64,000 nt of DNA, taken from positions 62,001-126,000 of the forward strand of contig NZ_FZOJ01000005.1 in the NCBI RefSeq assembly GCF_900188145.1, given 5' to 3'. Source of the DNA: Anaerovirgula multivorans (GTDB lineage: Bacteria > Bacillota > Clostridia > Peptostreptococcales > Natronincolaceae). Positions within the stretch are counted from its first letter, which is position 1, and each line of letters opens with the position of its first letter. Both the position numbers and the translations under genes were made by a program. Shown here piece after piece: positions 35,201 through 42,831 of this stretch. Under the pieces are notes generated by a model. That model had not been told where the DNA came from and ran no database searches. It saw nothing but the letters and a program-made list of their open reading frames with translations.

Positions 35201-36655
35201 GATAGAATAACCATAGAAGAAAACTTCAAGTTTCTTATAGAGATACAAAAGAAAGTAGTGGAAGTCTTGATAAAAGCCTTAGAAAAAGCAGAAAAATACG
35301 AAACTATAGAAAAGAGCGTGTCTATATTTGAAGTGGAAGTACTAAATTTAACAGAAAAAATAAGAGAAAAAGTGAATGATTTGGATACGAAAGTGAATCT
35401 TTTTATAAATATTGCAGATATATGGAGACAGATAAGGTCAATAGGGGAACTTGAAGAAAAGAAAGAAGTAGATGAAAAAGTAATGCAGTTCTTAGAAGAG
35501 GTAATAGAAGCGTTGACAGTTATTGATTTTAAAGAAAAAAGTATGGAGATAGGTGGAGATGTATCTACAGTTGAACTGAATGAAGAAGAAATTATTAACA
35601 AGGCGAAGGGAGTAAAAAGTCATTTGGAAAAAGTTAACAGGGTAATGTTAGAAAATGATAGAAATAGTAGTAAAAGAAAAATCACCAATGACCTAGTGAT
35701 AAAATTACCAATTACAGGAGATGAAAGATCTGAAATAAAAATGAGCAGTAAATTATTGGGAGAAATAAAGGAAGAGATTGTTAGTTTGAGGCTTGTAGAT
35801 GATAGAGCAACTATAGAAATAAAGCCGTCTACCTTTGGAAGCCTTGATAATAAAGAAGATGAAATTACAATACAGATAGAGAAAATAGGAGAAGTAACCA
35901 AGATCAATATTACGGATAAATTAGAAGAACCAATAAAAGTTACGATTCCTTATAATCTAGAAGAAGATAACAAAGATAATTTAGCAGCAATTCTTATTAC
36001 AGAAGAAGGAAATAGAATCATCATGGGCGGCGTGTATGATGAAGAAAATGAAGGGGTAACCTTTCTTACAAACAGTGAAGGAGGAATCGTGATAGAGCAT
36101 GTGGAAAGAAAGTTTGATGATTTAAATGGATTTGAATGGGCACAAAGAGATATTGAAAAAATGGCATCTAAAGGAATCATTAGTGGAAAAAACAACCAAA
36201 CCTTTGACCCGTCCGGCACCCTTACTAGAGCAGAATTTGCTACGTTAATGTTCAAAATCCTAAAATATCCACCAAAAGATGATATTGATATGATGTTTGC
36301 CGACATAAAAGAGAATGATTGGTATTATATACCAGTAGCAACGGTATTCGATAAGGGATTAATAAGCGGAAAAAGTAAAACTAGCTTTGATCCTAATGGC
36401 AATATAACCAATCAAGAATTAGCAGTTATTCTTTCTAAAACATTAGTATCCTATGGTTTTATTCAAGAGGATATGGAAATATTGGGAAGGTTTGAAGATG
36501 CAGAAAAAATAGATCAATGGGCAAAAGAAGGAGTAGCACTTTTAGCAGCAAATGATATATTGTTAGAACAAGAAAACTTTAATCCATTAAAGCCTGTCAA
36601 TAGAGCAGAAGCCACCTATATGATCAGCAGATTATATGATTTAATGATGAAGTAG
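32234..36655 (+). CDS. Giant SLH surface protein with toroid and DUF4430 domains
   Basis: The 1473-residue protein starts at TTG behind AGGGGGGG, and its signal peptide ends NMAFSFG. Domains: toroid (about 63-379; GGWALYGN, YSWGTVNVES), one FIVAR-like helical module (385-449), a beta-rich region (456-656), DUF4430 (673-813; TSGWMYRVNGV), Ig-like module (813-915), a long helical region (930-1136), a beta domain (1149-1293) and three SLH domains (1295-1473). It is the closest relative of the 7820-15229 product from the DUF4430 domain onward and lacks its Ig string. Role inferred as for the other toroid-DUF4430 proteins: surface corrinoid capture. Fragments of another such gene lie directly downstream. 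Confidence 0.9.
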   Translation: MLKYNKKILSILIVFSILFSSLGLGNMAFSFGEELSTSSKMTVTESVYDEKTLQGDTLTISEEKQPDLRDRLEAALPDTVDFLLQSANSMDWVVSGLGRLEGYRHRIPSDYVGSRVPIVQDQAELQDQGDRSFKITEFERMTIGIVAAGGNPRDVGGIDLIERIYNPRYKDDGTDYITNQGINAVIFGLIAVDTRDYEVPDNAVWTRERMIDEILSKEITASNGAVGGWALYGNVPDPDITGMAMIALGPYSDGNPQVRAAVKRAADVLASLQIQEGEFAGGYYSWGTVNVESCVQVVMGLTANNIDPFSEEFVKNGNAIGDAILKFKVPGGFTHSFEASPGSEPGQPNGMASEQALYGIAQLLYYMDGNQGSIFRWGEEIPTVDKTALKAKLKEAKAIEKANYTEVSYKVLQNAIAKAEIILAKEDATQKEVNQGTQLLVDTMKSLVYLVHKIIAVPDTEGKAHISEDEVKYALVEITVPKNVTSLQIQMPNSNESTKIVLEDKVLSYIEAERKNHKGNVIKLIIKEGTKITTGADIVELPKIISSQESLKAAEEKINQILKTEAKKVKSISDYIIAGSEVESIALDQPITMIVGTDIEKQIAYIDHLGNVKIIDKVANEEEGQAKKLDAYAYFDGNAMVIRTKHLASFVLYDTEEGSTNPVDPENPENPDKIVTVQIRVEGYDRTVVPMRTITTSVFGLDEYLGPASGSSATPSAGWGEDRFPNGPTAAHATVEALEQVRARYDFQDYGWSLYIAMIDGNREFDHRSTSGWMYRVNGVLPNFGCQEYVLSDGDVIEWYFGAYGFETLFTKMEADKTNAKTGEEITITLIGEKTDLSAPSGIGATVRSKVGNAQIHVNGSPYKENGKEVITDSEGKATLKFLSPGSYTISAERVNKEGLKDIVRPIGIVINVTGETISPTNIEMENEKYQNEFKIIIDEKSKEEEILKALENAYEKLQKTAEEIQTDDKALQIASEVKDVLNLINLATDRITIEENFKFLIEIQKKVVEVLIKALEKAEKYETIEKSVSIFEVEVLNLTEKIREKVNDLDTKVNLFINIADIWRQIRSIGELEEKKEVDEKVMQFLEEVIEALTVIDFKEKSMEIGGDVSTVELNEEEIINKAKGVKSHLEKVNRVMLENDRNSSKRKITNDLVIKLPITGDERSEIKMSSKLLGEIKEEIVSLRLVDDRATIEIKPSTFGSLDNKEDEITIQIEKIGEVTKINITDKLEEPIKVTIPYNLEEDNKDNLAAILITEEGNRIIMGGVYDEENEGVTFLTNSEGGIVIEHVERKFDDLNGFEWAQRDIEKMASKGIISGKNNQTFDPSGTLTRAEFATLMFKILKYPPKDDIDMMFADIKENDWYYIPVATVFDKGLISGKSKTSFDPNGNITNQELAVILSKTLVSYGFIQEDMEILGRFEDAEKIDQWAKEGVALLAANDILLEQENFNPLKPVNRAEATYMISRLYDLMMK

Positions 36656-36659
36656 TGAA

Positions 36660-36757
36660 CTCGTCCAGCTAAAGCTGAACACCGAGGAATCAGGTGGAGA
36701 GTCTACTCCACCTGATTAAGAATCCCACCTACGCTAACACTTAGAGGTGGGGGTTTT
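36660..36757 (+). other. Tandem hairpins resembling an IS200/IS605-type end
   Basis: Two strong hairpins follow each other: AATCAGGTGGA / TCCACCTGATT (11-bp perfect stem, about 36689-36720) and CCCACCT / AGGTGGG (about 36725-36750). AAGAATCCCACCT..AGGTGGGGG is reminiscent of right ends of IS200/IS605 elements and their omega RNA. No transposase remains nearby. The last hairpin may simply terminate the SLH gene. Confidence 0.4.
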
Positions 36758-36774
36758 ATACCCTAAAAACAAAA

Positions 36775-37401
36775 TCATGATAAAGCTGTAACAAGAGCTG
36801 AAGCAGCCATAAGCCTGTATGACTTAAGGGAAAGTAAGAACATCAATACTATGTAAAGAAGGTCAAAGGGATGCAGGAAAGATAACAACAGAAGAGAATT
36901 TGAAGTTTATTATAGATATGCAAAAGAATGTAATGGAGATTTTAATAAAAACTTTGGAAAAGGCAACTGAAAAGGAAACTATAGAGAAAATCATTTCTAT
37001 ATTTGAAGTGGAAGCACTGGATCTGACAGAAAAAAACAAGTAAAAAAGCTAACGATTTAGAGGAGATAGTGCAGTTTTTTATAAACATAGTGAATATATG
37101 GGGACAGATAAGATACATAATCGAATCTGAAGATAAAGAAGAAGTTAATGAAAAAATAATGAAGTTTTCCACAGAGATTATGGAAGAACTAACAGCTATC
37201 AAACTTTAAAAAGGAGATATAACAATAAGTGGAGGAATTTCTAAAAGGAGACTTGATGAAGAACAGATTAGTAATAAAGCTAAAAAATCAAAAAATAATC
37301 TAGAAAAAATCAACAAAGCTATATTGGAAAATAATATAGCTAGTTTTAAAAGAAAAATAATGAATAGTCTGATTATTAAACTAGCAAACATATTCAATTA
37401 A
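36775..37401 (+). pseudogene. Relics of a second toroid gene 3' end and of a 32234-like SLH gene
   Basis: Bases 36779-36855 can be read as DKAVTRAEAAISLYDL, matching DRAVTKAEAAISLYAL at the end of the 30696-32162 protein, including the stop. From about 36885 to 37400 the sequence, read with frame changes and stops, matches residues about 993-1160 of the 32234-36655 protein (ETIEKIISIFEVEALDLTEK against ETIEKSVSIFEVEVLNLTEK; NLEKINKAILEN against HLEKVNRVMLEN). The order is the same as in the intact pair upstream, so the pair was once duplicated in tandem and has since lost most of its length. Confidence 0.85.
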
Positions 37402-37599
37402 AGACCAATTCCAAGGAGAAAAAATTTTCCTTCAGCTTAGTTTACATATTTAGAGTTTAGTAGTTTTGCTAAGTACTTAGCAATAACTTTTAAACATTGA
37501 GGAGAAGTACATAGTTTAACTCAAGAGTTTTTGTATAAGAAAAGATAAAATGAAACTTAATTAAGAGGGAGTTTTTACTCCCACTGAATTGTAGTCGAG

Positions 37600-37918
37600 T
37601 CTATTTCCAGGATGCAGTGATTGATCTCACACTTAGTTTGTTTACTTGAAGAGGGAGTCTTAGCAATACACCGAAGGATAAATAGATATATAAGAAAGAT
37701 AGCTAAAGTATTAGGAAGCTTATTAATATTTACATCTAAATTTTCATGGGGAGCTTTATTAGCAACTTATATTTCAGGCTTTTGGTTTGACATGGTTCAT
37801 GCTATTGCTACCATTTTTTTCTATATCTTATTTCTGAGCCTATGATTGAAAAATTAGATAGAATCAAAATCAAATATGGGCTGATTGATATTGAAAAATA
37901 CAGTAATATGAATATTTA
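37600..37918 (+). pseudogene. ECF transporter S-component 3' fragment joined to a transposase fragment
   Basis: The first part reads YIRKIAKVLG, the start of a helix-turn-helix of IS21/IstA type. It runs on directly into KFSWGALLATYISGFWFDMV and HAIATIFFYILFL, then, after a frame change around 37820-37830, EPMIEKLDRIKIKYGL. The second and third pieces are typical of the C-terminal end of ECF vitamin-transporter S components (the GxxFDxxHAIxxxxF region and the basic tail). The 5' half is missing and the frame is broken, so it is not functional. Its place beside DUF4430 genes suggests the locus once included its own membrane transporter subunit. Confidence 0.7.
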
Positions 37919-38007
37919 AAGTTGTAAAATAGAGTCTTCCTTTATTTAGGATATTATTAAGAAGAAATAATAATTGACAAATATCCCATCTTTGACAGTT
38001 GCGAAAG

Positions 38008-38055
38008 AAAGAAAGCTTGTAGCCTATTGAAAAAACTAGGTTTCAAGCTTTCTTT
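38008..38055 (-). terminator. Terminator inside the IS left end
   Basis: AAAGAAAGCTTG (38008-38019) and CAAGCTTTCTTT (38044-38055) form a perfect 12-bp stem. On the minus strand it lies about 30 bases after the transposase stop codon; it would also block read-through into the element from the left. Confidence 0.7.
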
Positions 38056-38081
38056 ATGTGTTCAAAAAGTGCGTACTTTTT

Positions 38082-39794
38082 TTAGTTTTTCGTGTCTTTA
38101 AAAATTTTTTTCATCTGAGTGTTTTTCATGATTTGATAGTCCGTTCTGAAGCCAAAAGCCTCGTGAAGAACGTCTGTAAAATCCGTTCGCATATAAGTTG
38201 GAATATAGCCATCGCCAGGGATTTCGTAAAAATTCATATCTTTTAACCCTTGTACAATCTCAGAACAGGTGAACTTACTATTTAAGCGCTTTTCAAGATA
38301 TCTGTAGAGTACCATTGCTAAGAAACAAGTTGTAAAATGGGCTTCGATACGATCATCTCTTGTTAAGTACACAGGTCTTGCCTTAAATTCACTTTTCATA
38401 ATTCTAAAGCATTCCTCAATCTCCCAACGTCTGTGATTGATCTTAATAATTTCAGAAGCTTCATCTTCCAAGTTGGTGCAGACAGCATAAAAACCATCAT
38501 AAGCTTCTTCTTTTGCAATAACTTCTAAGTTGATGCTATAGAGGTGTTTTTCAGCGACTTCACCATTTAGTGTAACGCTTGTTTTTTCAACAAATCGTTT
38601 GTAGTCGTTCTGATTGCTTTTTTTAAGTTTTGAAGGATTAGTTTCAACAACCTTAACAGCACGGTCAATTTGAGCATTTCGAATCTTTCTTTGATAATCT
38701 CTATATTTGATAGAATAAGTAACGATTAGCTTTTGCTCCAAACCATTTTCTTTGATCCAGCGTTCTTTATAGAATGTTCTGTCTGTAAACTGATCTTCCT
38801 TGATATCGAAGATGTCATAAACCTTGTTATCACCACTTAAATGCCATCCTTCGTTTGAAAGCGCCCATTCTTTGAGGTGCTTTTTAAGTTTTTTGACAGA
38901 CTGTGTGGTAATGAAAGCACGCTCACCTTGGTCATTAAACTTTCTATTATCCGTTGAGGCTAGACCAGCATCAGTACAGATAACAAATTTTGAAAGTTTG
39001 AAATCATCCAGTATCTTTTGCTCTAAAGGTTTCAAAGTAAGCTGTTCATTGGTATTACCTTTAGTGATGCTAAATGTAAGAGGAATACCATCACCATCCA
39101 TGAAAAGCCTCATTTGAACGATAGAATTAGGCTTATGTTCTTTCGAATAACCATACTGTTTGAGCCCTTGTTTTTGCTCAATTTCGAAGAAATAATTTGT
39201 ACAGTCATAATAAAGAATGCCAGCATTTTGTTTAGAAAGTTTTAGGCTGTTTTTATAGAGTTCAGATTGAATAAAGTGCGTCTCCTTTGAAATCACTTCA
39301 AGTGCCCTATAGATGTGTTGAATATCAAAAACAGGCTTTTCTAAAAACTTAGAAGAAAGGTTATAGGTTGAAAGCTTAGAACTAGGAAAAATAATTCTGC
39401 CGTATAAAAGCCTTGAAAGTATAGAATCAAGATTAAAGGTGAATTTATAGCGGTCAGAAATCTCTTTACAGATTTTGTGAAGTCCCAGTTCATGATAAAT
39501 CTTTTGAAAAAAAAGATAGCCCCCGTTAAAGAAATGTTGTTTTTCTTTTTCTATAAGCTTTGTAGGCGAGTATTGAACCATGATTTTACTAGTTTCTTCT
39601 TTTTCTTTTTCATTAAGTTCGGCAATATATTTTTTAGCCCATTCGATAGGATCCTGTCCGCTTAATTTTTCCTCTAATTCGTTAATGGTTCCAAGTTTTT
39701 CTACAATTTTAGTAGTGCGTTTATTCTTTTCAATAACATCCTTTATCACATAAAGTGGAGTAGCATTTTTAGATTTTGAAAGTGATAGTCTCAT
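38082..39794 (-). CDS. IS1634-family DDE transposase
   Basis: The 570-residue product has the DDE residues of the IS4-like superfamily in context: YYDCTNYFFE, CTDAGLASTDNRKF and RRWEIEECFRIMKSEFKARP with the Y-rich segment after it. The length is normal for IS1634 and the frame is intact, so the element may be active. The start is ATG 39794 behind GGAGGG; the more distal TTG at 39812 overlaps that site. A palindrome AATCTATTATA-ATATAATAGATT just upstream (about 39813-39836) overlaps the likely promoter. Confidence 0.92.
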   Translation of the reverse strand: MRLSLSKSKNATPLYVIKDVIEKNKRTTKIVEKLGTINELEEKLSGQDPIEWAKKYIAELNEKEKEETSKIMVQYSPTKLIEKEKQHFFNGGYLFFQKIYHELGLHKICKEISDRYKFTFNLDSILSRLLYGRIIFPSSKLSTYNLSSKFLEKPVFDIQHIYRALEVISKETHFIQSELYKNSLKLSKQNAGILYYDCTNYFFEIEQKQGLKQYGYSKEHKPNSIVQMRLFMDGDGIPLTFSITKGNTNEQLTLKPLEQKILDDFKLSKFVICTDAGLASTDNRKFNDQGERAFITTQSVKKLKKHLKEWALSNEGWHLSGDNKVYDIFDIKEDQFTDRTFYKERWIKENGLEQKLIVTYSIKYRDYQRKIRNAQIDRAVKVVETNPSKLKKSNQNDYKRFVEKTSVTLNGEVAEKHLYSINLEVIAKEEAYDGFYAVCTNLEDEASEIIKINHRRWEIEECFRIMKSEFKARPVYLTRDDRIEAHFTTCFLAMVLYRYLEKRLNSKFTCSEIVQGLKDMNFYEIPGDGYIPTYMRTDFTDVLHEAFGFRTDYQIMKNTQMKKIFKDTKN

Positions 39795-39929
39795 AATAAA
39801 AATTCCCTCCAATCTATTATATTATAATAGATTACGATAAAATACGAAGGTATATTTTGAAATTTGACAAAAAATAAAGCCTTTTCAATAGCTTTAGGAT
39901 TCTTTTATTATTCAACTGTCAAAAACCCG

Positions 39930-39982
39930 GAACCCCCTTATGATAGATTTTGACGAGAAATCTATCACAAGGGGGTTCTTTT
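39930..39982 (+). terminator. Very long hairpin terminator beside the IS element
   Basis: GAACCCCCTTATGATAGATTT pairs with AAATCTATCACAAGGGGGTTC over about 20 bp, followed by TTTT. It probably ended a gene that is now replaced by the IS and debris on its left; it insulates the regulator gene on its right. Confidence 0.75.
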
Positions 39983-40012
39983 ATGTCCATCTTAATATAT
40001 TCCAAATAATGG

Positions 40013-40047
40013 TTGACAGCAAATATATACTATGGTAGTATGGTAGC
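40013..40047 (+). promoter_or_regulatory. Promoter and candidate operator of the GntR regulator
   Basis: TTGACA (40013-40018), 17 bases, TAGTAT (40036-40041). The -10 is embedded in TATGGTAGTATGGTAG (40032-40047), which recurs at 40835, so autoregulation is likely. Confidence 0.7.
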
Positions 40048-40093
40048 AAGCGGTACATAATGGATAAAATTATTCTTCTGAGGAAGTGAACAT

Positions 40094-40780
40094 GTGAATT
40101 TAGCAATAGAAAAACAAAGAGATGGAATGACAGTCGGTGATTATGTATATGAAGTCATCAAAAGAAACATTATTAACCTTAACATGGCTCCGGGAACTCG
40201 AGTGAGTGAAAAGGAGATTTCTGATCTTCTAAATGTTAGTAGAACGCCGGTCAGAGAAGCTTTCATTAAATTAGCCAAAGAAGGCTTACTCTACATCCTT
40301 CCTCAGAGAGGAACTTATATTTCCTATATTGATTTAGATATTGTTGAGGATGCAAGATTTATTAGGGAAAGTTTAGAGAAGTCTGTGTTTAAGATTGCTA
40401 CGGAAAAGTTTCCAGAGGAGTTATTAGATGTTCTTCAAGAGAATATAAATGAACAAAAAAAACTAATAGAGAAGAGATCATACTTTGAGTTTCTAGAGAT
40501 GGATGAAGAGTTTCATAAAATCATATTTAGGGGATGCAACAAAGTAAGAACATGGTCTTTCATACAACAAATTAATTCAGAATACAAGCGTGTTCGTATG
40601 CTTACCTTTATTGCAGATATCAATTGGAAAAATGTTATTGGACAACATATGCAGATTTTAGAGAGTATTAGAAATCATGATGAGCAAATGGGACAGGAAG
40701 TTATAAGCAATCATATCAAAAAGCTGATATTTGAGCAGATAGAATTAAAAGAAAAGTATCCTGAATACTTTAAGGACTAA
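40094..40780 (+). CDS. GntR-family regulator, FCD (FadR/UxuR) type
   Basis: The 228-residue protein starts at GTG behind GAGGAAGTG. It has an N-terminal winged helix (about 10-75, VSEKEISDLLNVSRTPVREA) and a helical FCD ligand-binding domain (about 85-215, with the metal-site-like EFHKII and GQHMQILESI histidines). This is the architecture of UxuR/ExuR and related regulators that respond to uronates. It stands at the head of a TRAP/UxuA locus, and the same 16-base word occurs in its own promoter and in that of the binding-protein gene, supporting local repression relieved by a hexuronate or breakdown product. Confidence 0.9.
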   Translation: MNLAIEKQRDGMTVGDYVYEVIKRNIINLNMAPGTRVSEKEISDLLNVSRTPVREAFIKLAKEGLLYILPQRGTYISYIDLDIVEDARFIRESLEKSVFKIATEKFPEELLDVLQENINEQKKLIEKRSYFEFLEMDEEFHKIIFRGCNKVRTWSFIQQINSEYKRVRMLTFIADINWKNVIGQHMQILESIRNHDEQMGQEVISNHIKKLIFEQIELKEKYPEYFKD

Positions 40781-40811
40781 TCGTAAAAAAGAATCAGATT
40801 TAAAATTTTAA

Positions 40812-40857
40812 TTGATAATATAATTAATTCTAGGTATGGTAGTATGGTAGTATGCAT
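40812..40857 (+). promoter_or_regulatory. Promoter and candidate GntR operator of the TRAP operon
   Basis: TTGATA (40812-40817), 17 bases, TATGGT (40835-40840), lying inside TATGGTAGTATGGTAGTATG (40835-40854). The direct repeat ATGGTAGT matches the site before the regulator gene. A leader of about 210 bases without a visible gene follows. Confidence 0.65.
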
Positions 40858-41070
40858 TATAGATAAAGATGAAGGATAAAAGTCATTATGAATTTTAAAG
40901 AATGAAATAAAGAACTATTTTTAGTTTTTATGAAAACGTTGTCTTGTAGTAAAGAAAAATTAGCGGCATTTATGTAGAAATTTTCTAGATGTAGGTGCTG
41001 ATTTAAGGAAAAGGTTTTTTAGGAACTTTCTACAATGCAAATATTAAGTAAAAAAATAGGAGGGGACAAA

Positions 41071-42141
41071 ATGAAAAAAAGTTTTAAGGTATTATCATTA
41101 AGTCTTGTACTAGTGTTAATTGTTACAGCATTGGCAGGTTGTGGTGTAAAATCACCAACAGAACCATCACCAACAGAACCATCGGCAACAGAACCGACTC
41201 AAGAACAAACAAATCAAGAAGCACCGGAGATTACTCTTATATATGCAGAAGTTAATCCACTTGATACTATAGTCGGTCAAACAGGTCTTGTTTTTAAAGA
41301 AAAAGTTGAAGAACTTTCAGGTGGAAAGATTAAGATTGATATTGCGGCAAGCGGCGTTTTAGGATCAGAAAATGATGTGCTTGATACAATGCTTGGTGGT
41401 GGCGGAACAATTGATATGTCCCGTATCTCAGCCTTTGCTCTTACAAGCTACGGCGGAGAAAAGTCAAAACTGCTTTCTGTTCCTTTTACATTTGTAAACC
41501 GTGAGCATTTTTGGAATTTTGCTACATCTGACTTAGCTCCTGAATTCCTTCAAGAGCCACACGAAAAAGGTACTGGTATTAGAGGTTTATTCTATGGGGA
41601 AGAAGGTTTCCGTCATTTCTTTACAGTTAACCCAATTAGTGGGATGGAAGATTTAAGAGGTATGAAACTAAGAGTATCAAATGATCCTATTATGAATGGG
41701 ATGGTAGAAGGACTTGGTGCTTCACCTACAGTTGTAGCTTTCGGTGAACTTTATTCTGCACTTCAAACAGGTGTAGTTGATGGTGCTGAACAGCCTATCG
41801 CTAACTACAAATCAAATGCGTTCCCAGAAGTTGCACCAAACTTAATTCTTAATGGGCATACACTTGGGGCAATCCAAGTAGTTATTACAGATGAAGCTTG
41901 GGATAAACTTACAGCAGAACAGCAAGATATTCTTATGGAAGCTGGTAGATATGCATCAGAATTTAATAGAAGGATTTCTGAGGAAGCTGAAAATAAAGTG
42001 CTAGAAGAGTTAAAAGCAGAAGGTGTTAATGTTGTAGAAGTTAACGATATTACACCATGGCAGGAAGCAGTTAAAGATGTCATTGCTTCTGCTACAGCAA
42101 ATAATGCTGAACTTTATCAAAAAATTGTTGACATGCAATAA
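41071..42141 (+). CDS. TRAP transporter solute-binding lipoprotein, DctP type
   Basis: The 356-residue product starts at ATG 41071 behind AGGAGG; an earlier in-frame ATG at 41035 lacks a ribosome binding site and spoils the signal peptide. It has lipobox LAGC, a Thr/Pro/Glu tether, then a DctP domain with the expected LRGMKLRV arginine segment and GVVDGAEQP. DctP proteins bind organic acids, here most likely a uronate given the downstream uxuA. A terminator after the gene would let it be made in excess over the permease, as is usual for binding proteins. Confidence 0.93.
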   Translation: MKKSFKVLSLSLVLVLIVTALAGCGVKSPTEPSPTEPSATEPTQEQTNQEAPEITLIYAEVNPLDTIVGQTGLVFKEKVEELSGGKIKIDIAASGVLGSENDVLDTMLGGGGTIDMSRISAFALTSYGGEKSKLLSVPFTFVNREHFWNFATSDLAPEFLQEPHEKGTGIRGLFYGEEGFRHFFTVNPISGMEDLRGMKLRVSNDPIMNGMVEGLGASPTVVAFGELYSALQTGVVDGAEQPIANYKSNAFPEVAPNLILNGHTLGAIQVVITDEAWDKLTAEQQDILMEAGRYASEFNRRISEEAENKVLEELKAEGVNVVEVNDITPWQEAVKDVIASATANNAELYQKIVDMQ

Positions 42142-42201
42142 TATTCACAAAAGATTGGCTAGAAGCATAATATAAATTGTTTAATTTGAATAATTTTCAA
42201 A

Positions 42202-42245
42202 AGACACAGAGGTATATTATAACCTTTGTGTCTAAATTTTTAATA
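42202..42245 (+). terminator. Hairpin between binding protein and permease genes
   Basis: AGACACAGAGGT / ACCTTTGTGTCT (one wobble pair), then AAATTTTT. Likely partial terminator or 3' stabiliser. Confidence 0.75.
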
Positions 42246-42297
42246 AGAATGACCGAGTATTTTAAAGAAAAACTTTAGTTATAGGGGGAGGTAAGGT

Positions 42298-42831
42298 ATG
42301 CCAAACATTTTTAATACAATAGACAAGATAAAACCTGCATATGATATGACTTATAAGATAGTTCTTTTCTTATGCAAGTTACTTTTAATAGTAGATATTC
42401 TCATTACCACTATGGCAGTGGCCGGTCGATACATTTCTTTTATTCCAGATCCAGCATGGAGTGAAGAAGTGGTTTTAACTTGCATGGCATATATGGCAGT
42501 TCTGTCAGCGGCTTTAGCCATTAGAAGAAAGGCACATATTCGTATGACAGCATTTGACAAGTATTTGCCTAAAAAAGTGATAATCGCTTTGGATATTCTT
42601 TCGGATGCTGCTGTTTTAGCACTTGGAGTGATTATGATGGTAGTAGGTTGGAGATATGCAGTGTTGCTTGGTTCAAGAGGATCCTATGTAAGTATGCCAA
42701 GTGTTTCTAGATTCTGGATGTATTTTCCGGTTCCCCTAGCAGGTATAGCTATGGTGATTTTCGAAATAGACACTATATACAATCATATTAAAGGAATTTT
42801 TCTAAAAGAGGAGGTATACAATGAGTGCTGA
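42298..42831 (+). CDS. TRAP transporter small permease, DctQ type
   Basis: The 177-residue protein has four hydrophobic spans (about 20-42, 55-73, 95-118, 138-160) and the DctQ-type WSEEVVLTCMAYMAVLSAA segment around the second span. The start ATG follows GGGGGAGG. It overlaps the DctM gene by 11 bases. With DctM it forms the sodium-driven permease complex served by the lipoprotein upstream. Confidence 0.93.
   Translation: MPNIFNTIDKIKPAYDMTYKIVLFLCKLLLIVDILITTMAVAGRYISFIPDPAWSEEVVLTCMAYMAVLSAALAIRRKAHIRMTAFDKYLPKKVIIALDILSDAAVLALGVIMMVVGWRYAVLLGSRGSYVSMPSVSRFWMYFPVPLAGIAMVIFEIDTIYNHIKGIFLKEEVYNEC

Larger units (their letters stand above)
37991..39923 (+). mobile_element. IS1634-type insertion sequence
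   Basis: The ends carry the inverted repeat TTTGACAGTTG (37991-38001) and CAACTGTCAAA (39913-39923) around one transposase gene on the minus strand. Further similarity inside the ends is weak. I see no clear target duplication in the flanks (CCATC against AACCC), so one flank may have changed after insertion or the true ends differ by a few bases. It separates the B12-linked locus from the hexuronate locus. Confidence 0.75.

Noticed and set aside
35023-35601. 192-codon minus-strand open frame inside the 32234-36655 gene
   Set aside because: It mirrors a Glu/Lys-rich coding region, giving a Ser/Phe-rich product without ribosome binding site; likewise minus-strand frames at 47356-47925 and 29425-29769.
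2-36655. Toroid proteins as terpene cyclases or prenyltransferases
   Set aside because: The repeats share the toroid fold pattern only. No DXDD or DCTAE-type catalytic motif is visible, and the proteins are exported and SLH-anchored.
37985-39930. Target site duplication of the IS1634 element
   Set aside because: Bases next to the inverted repeats do not match on the two sides.
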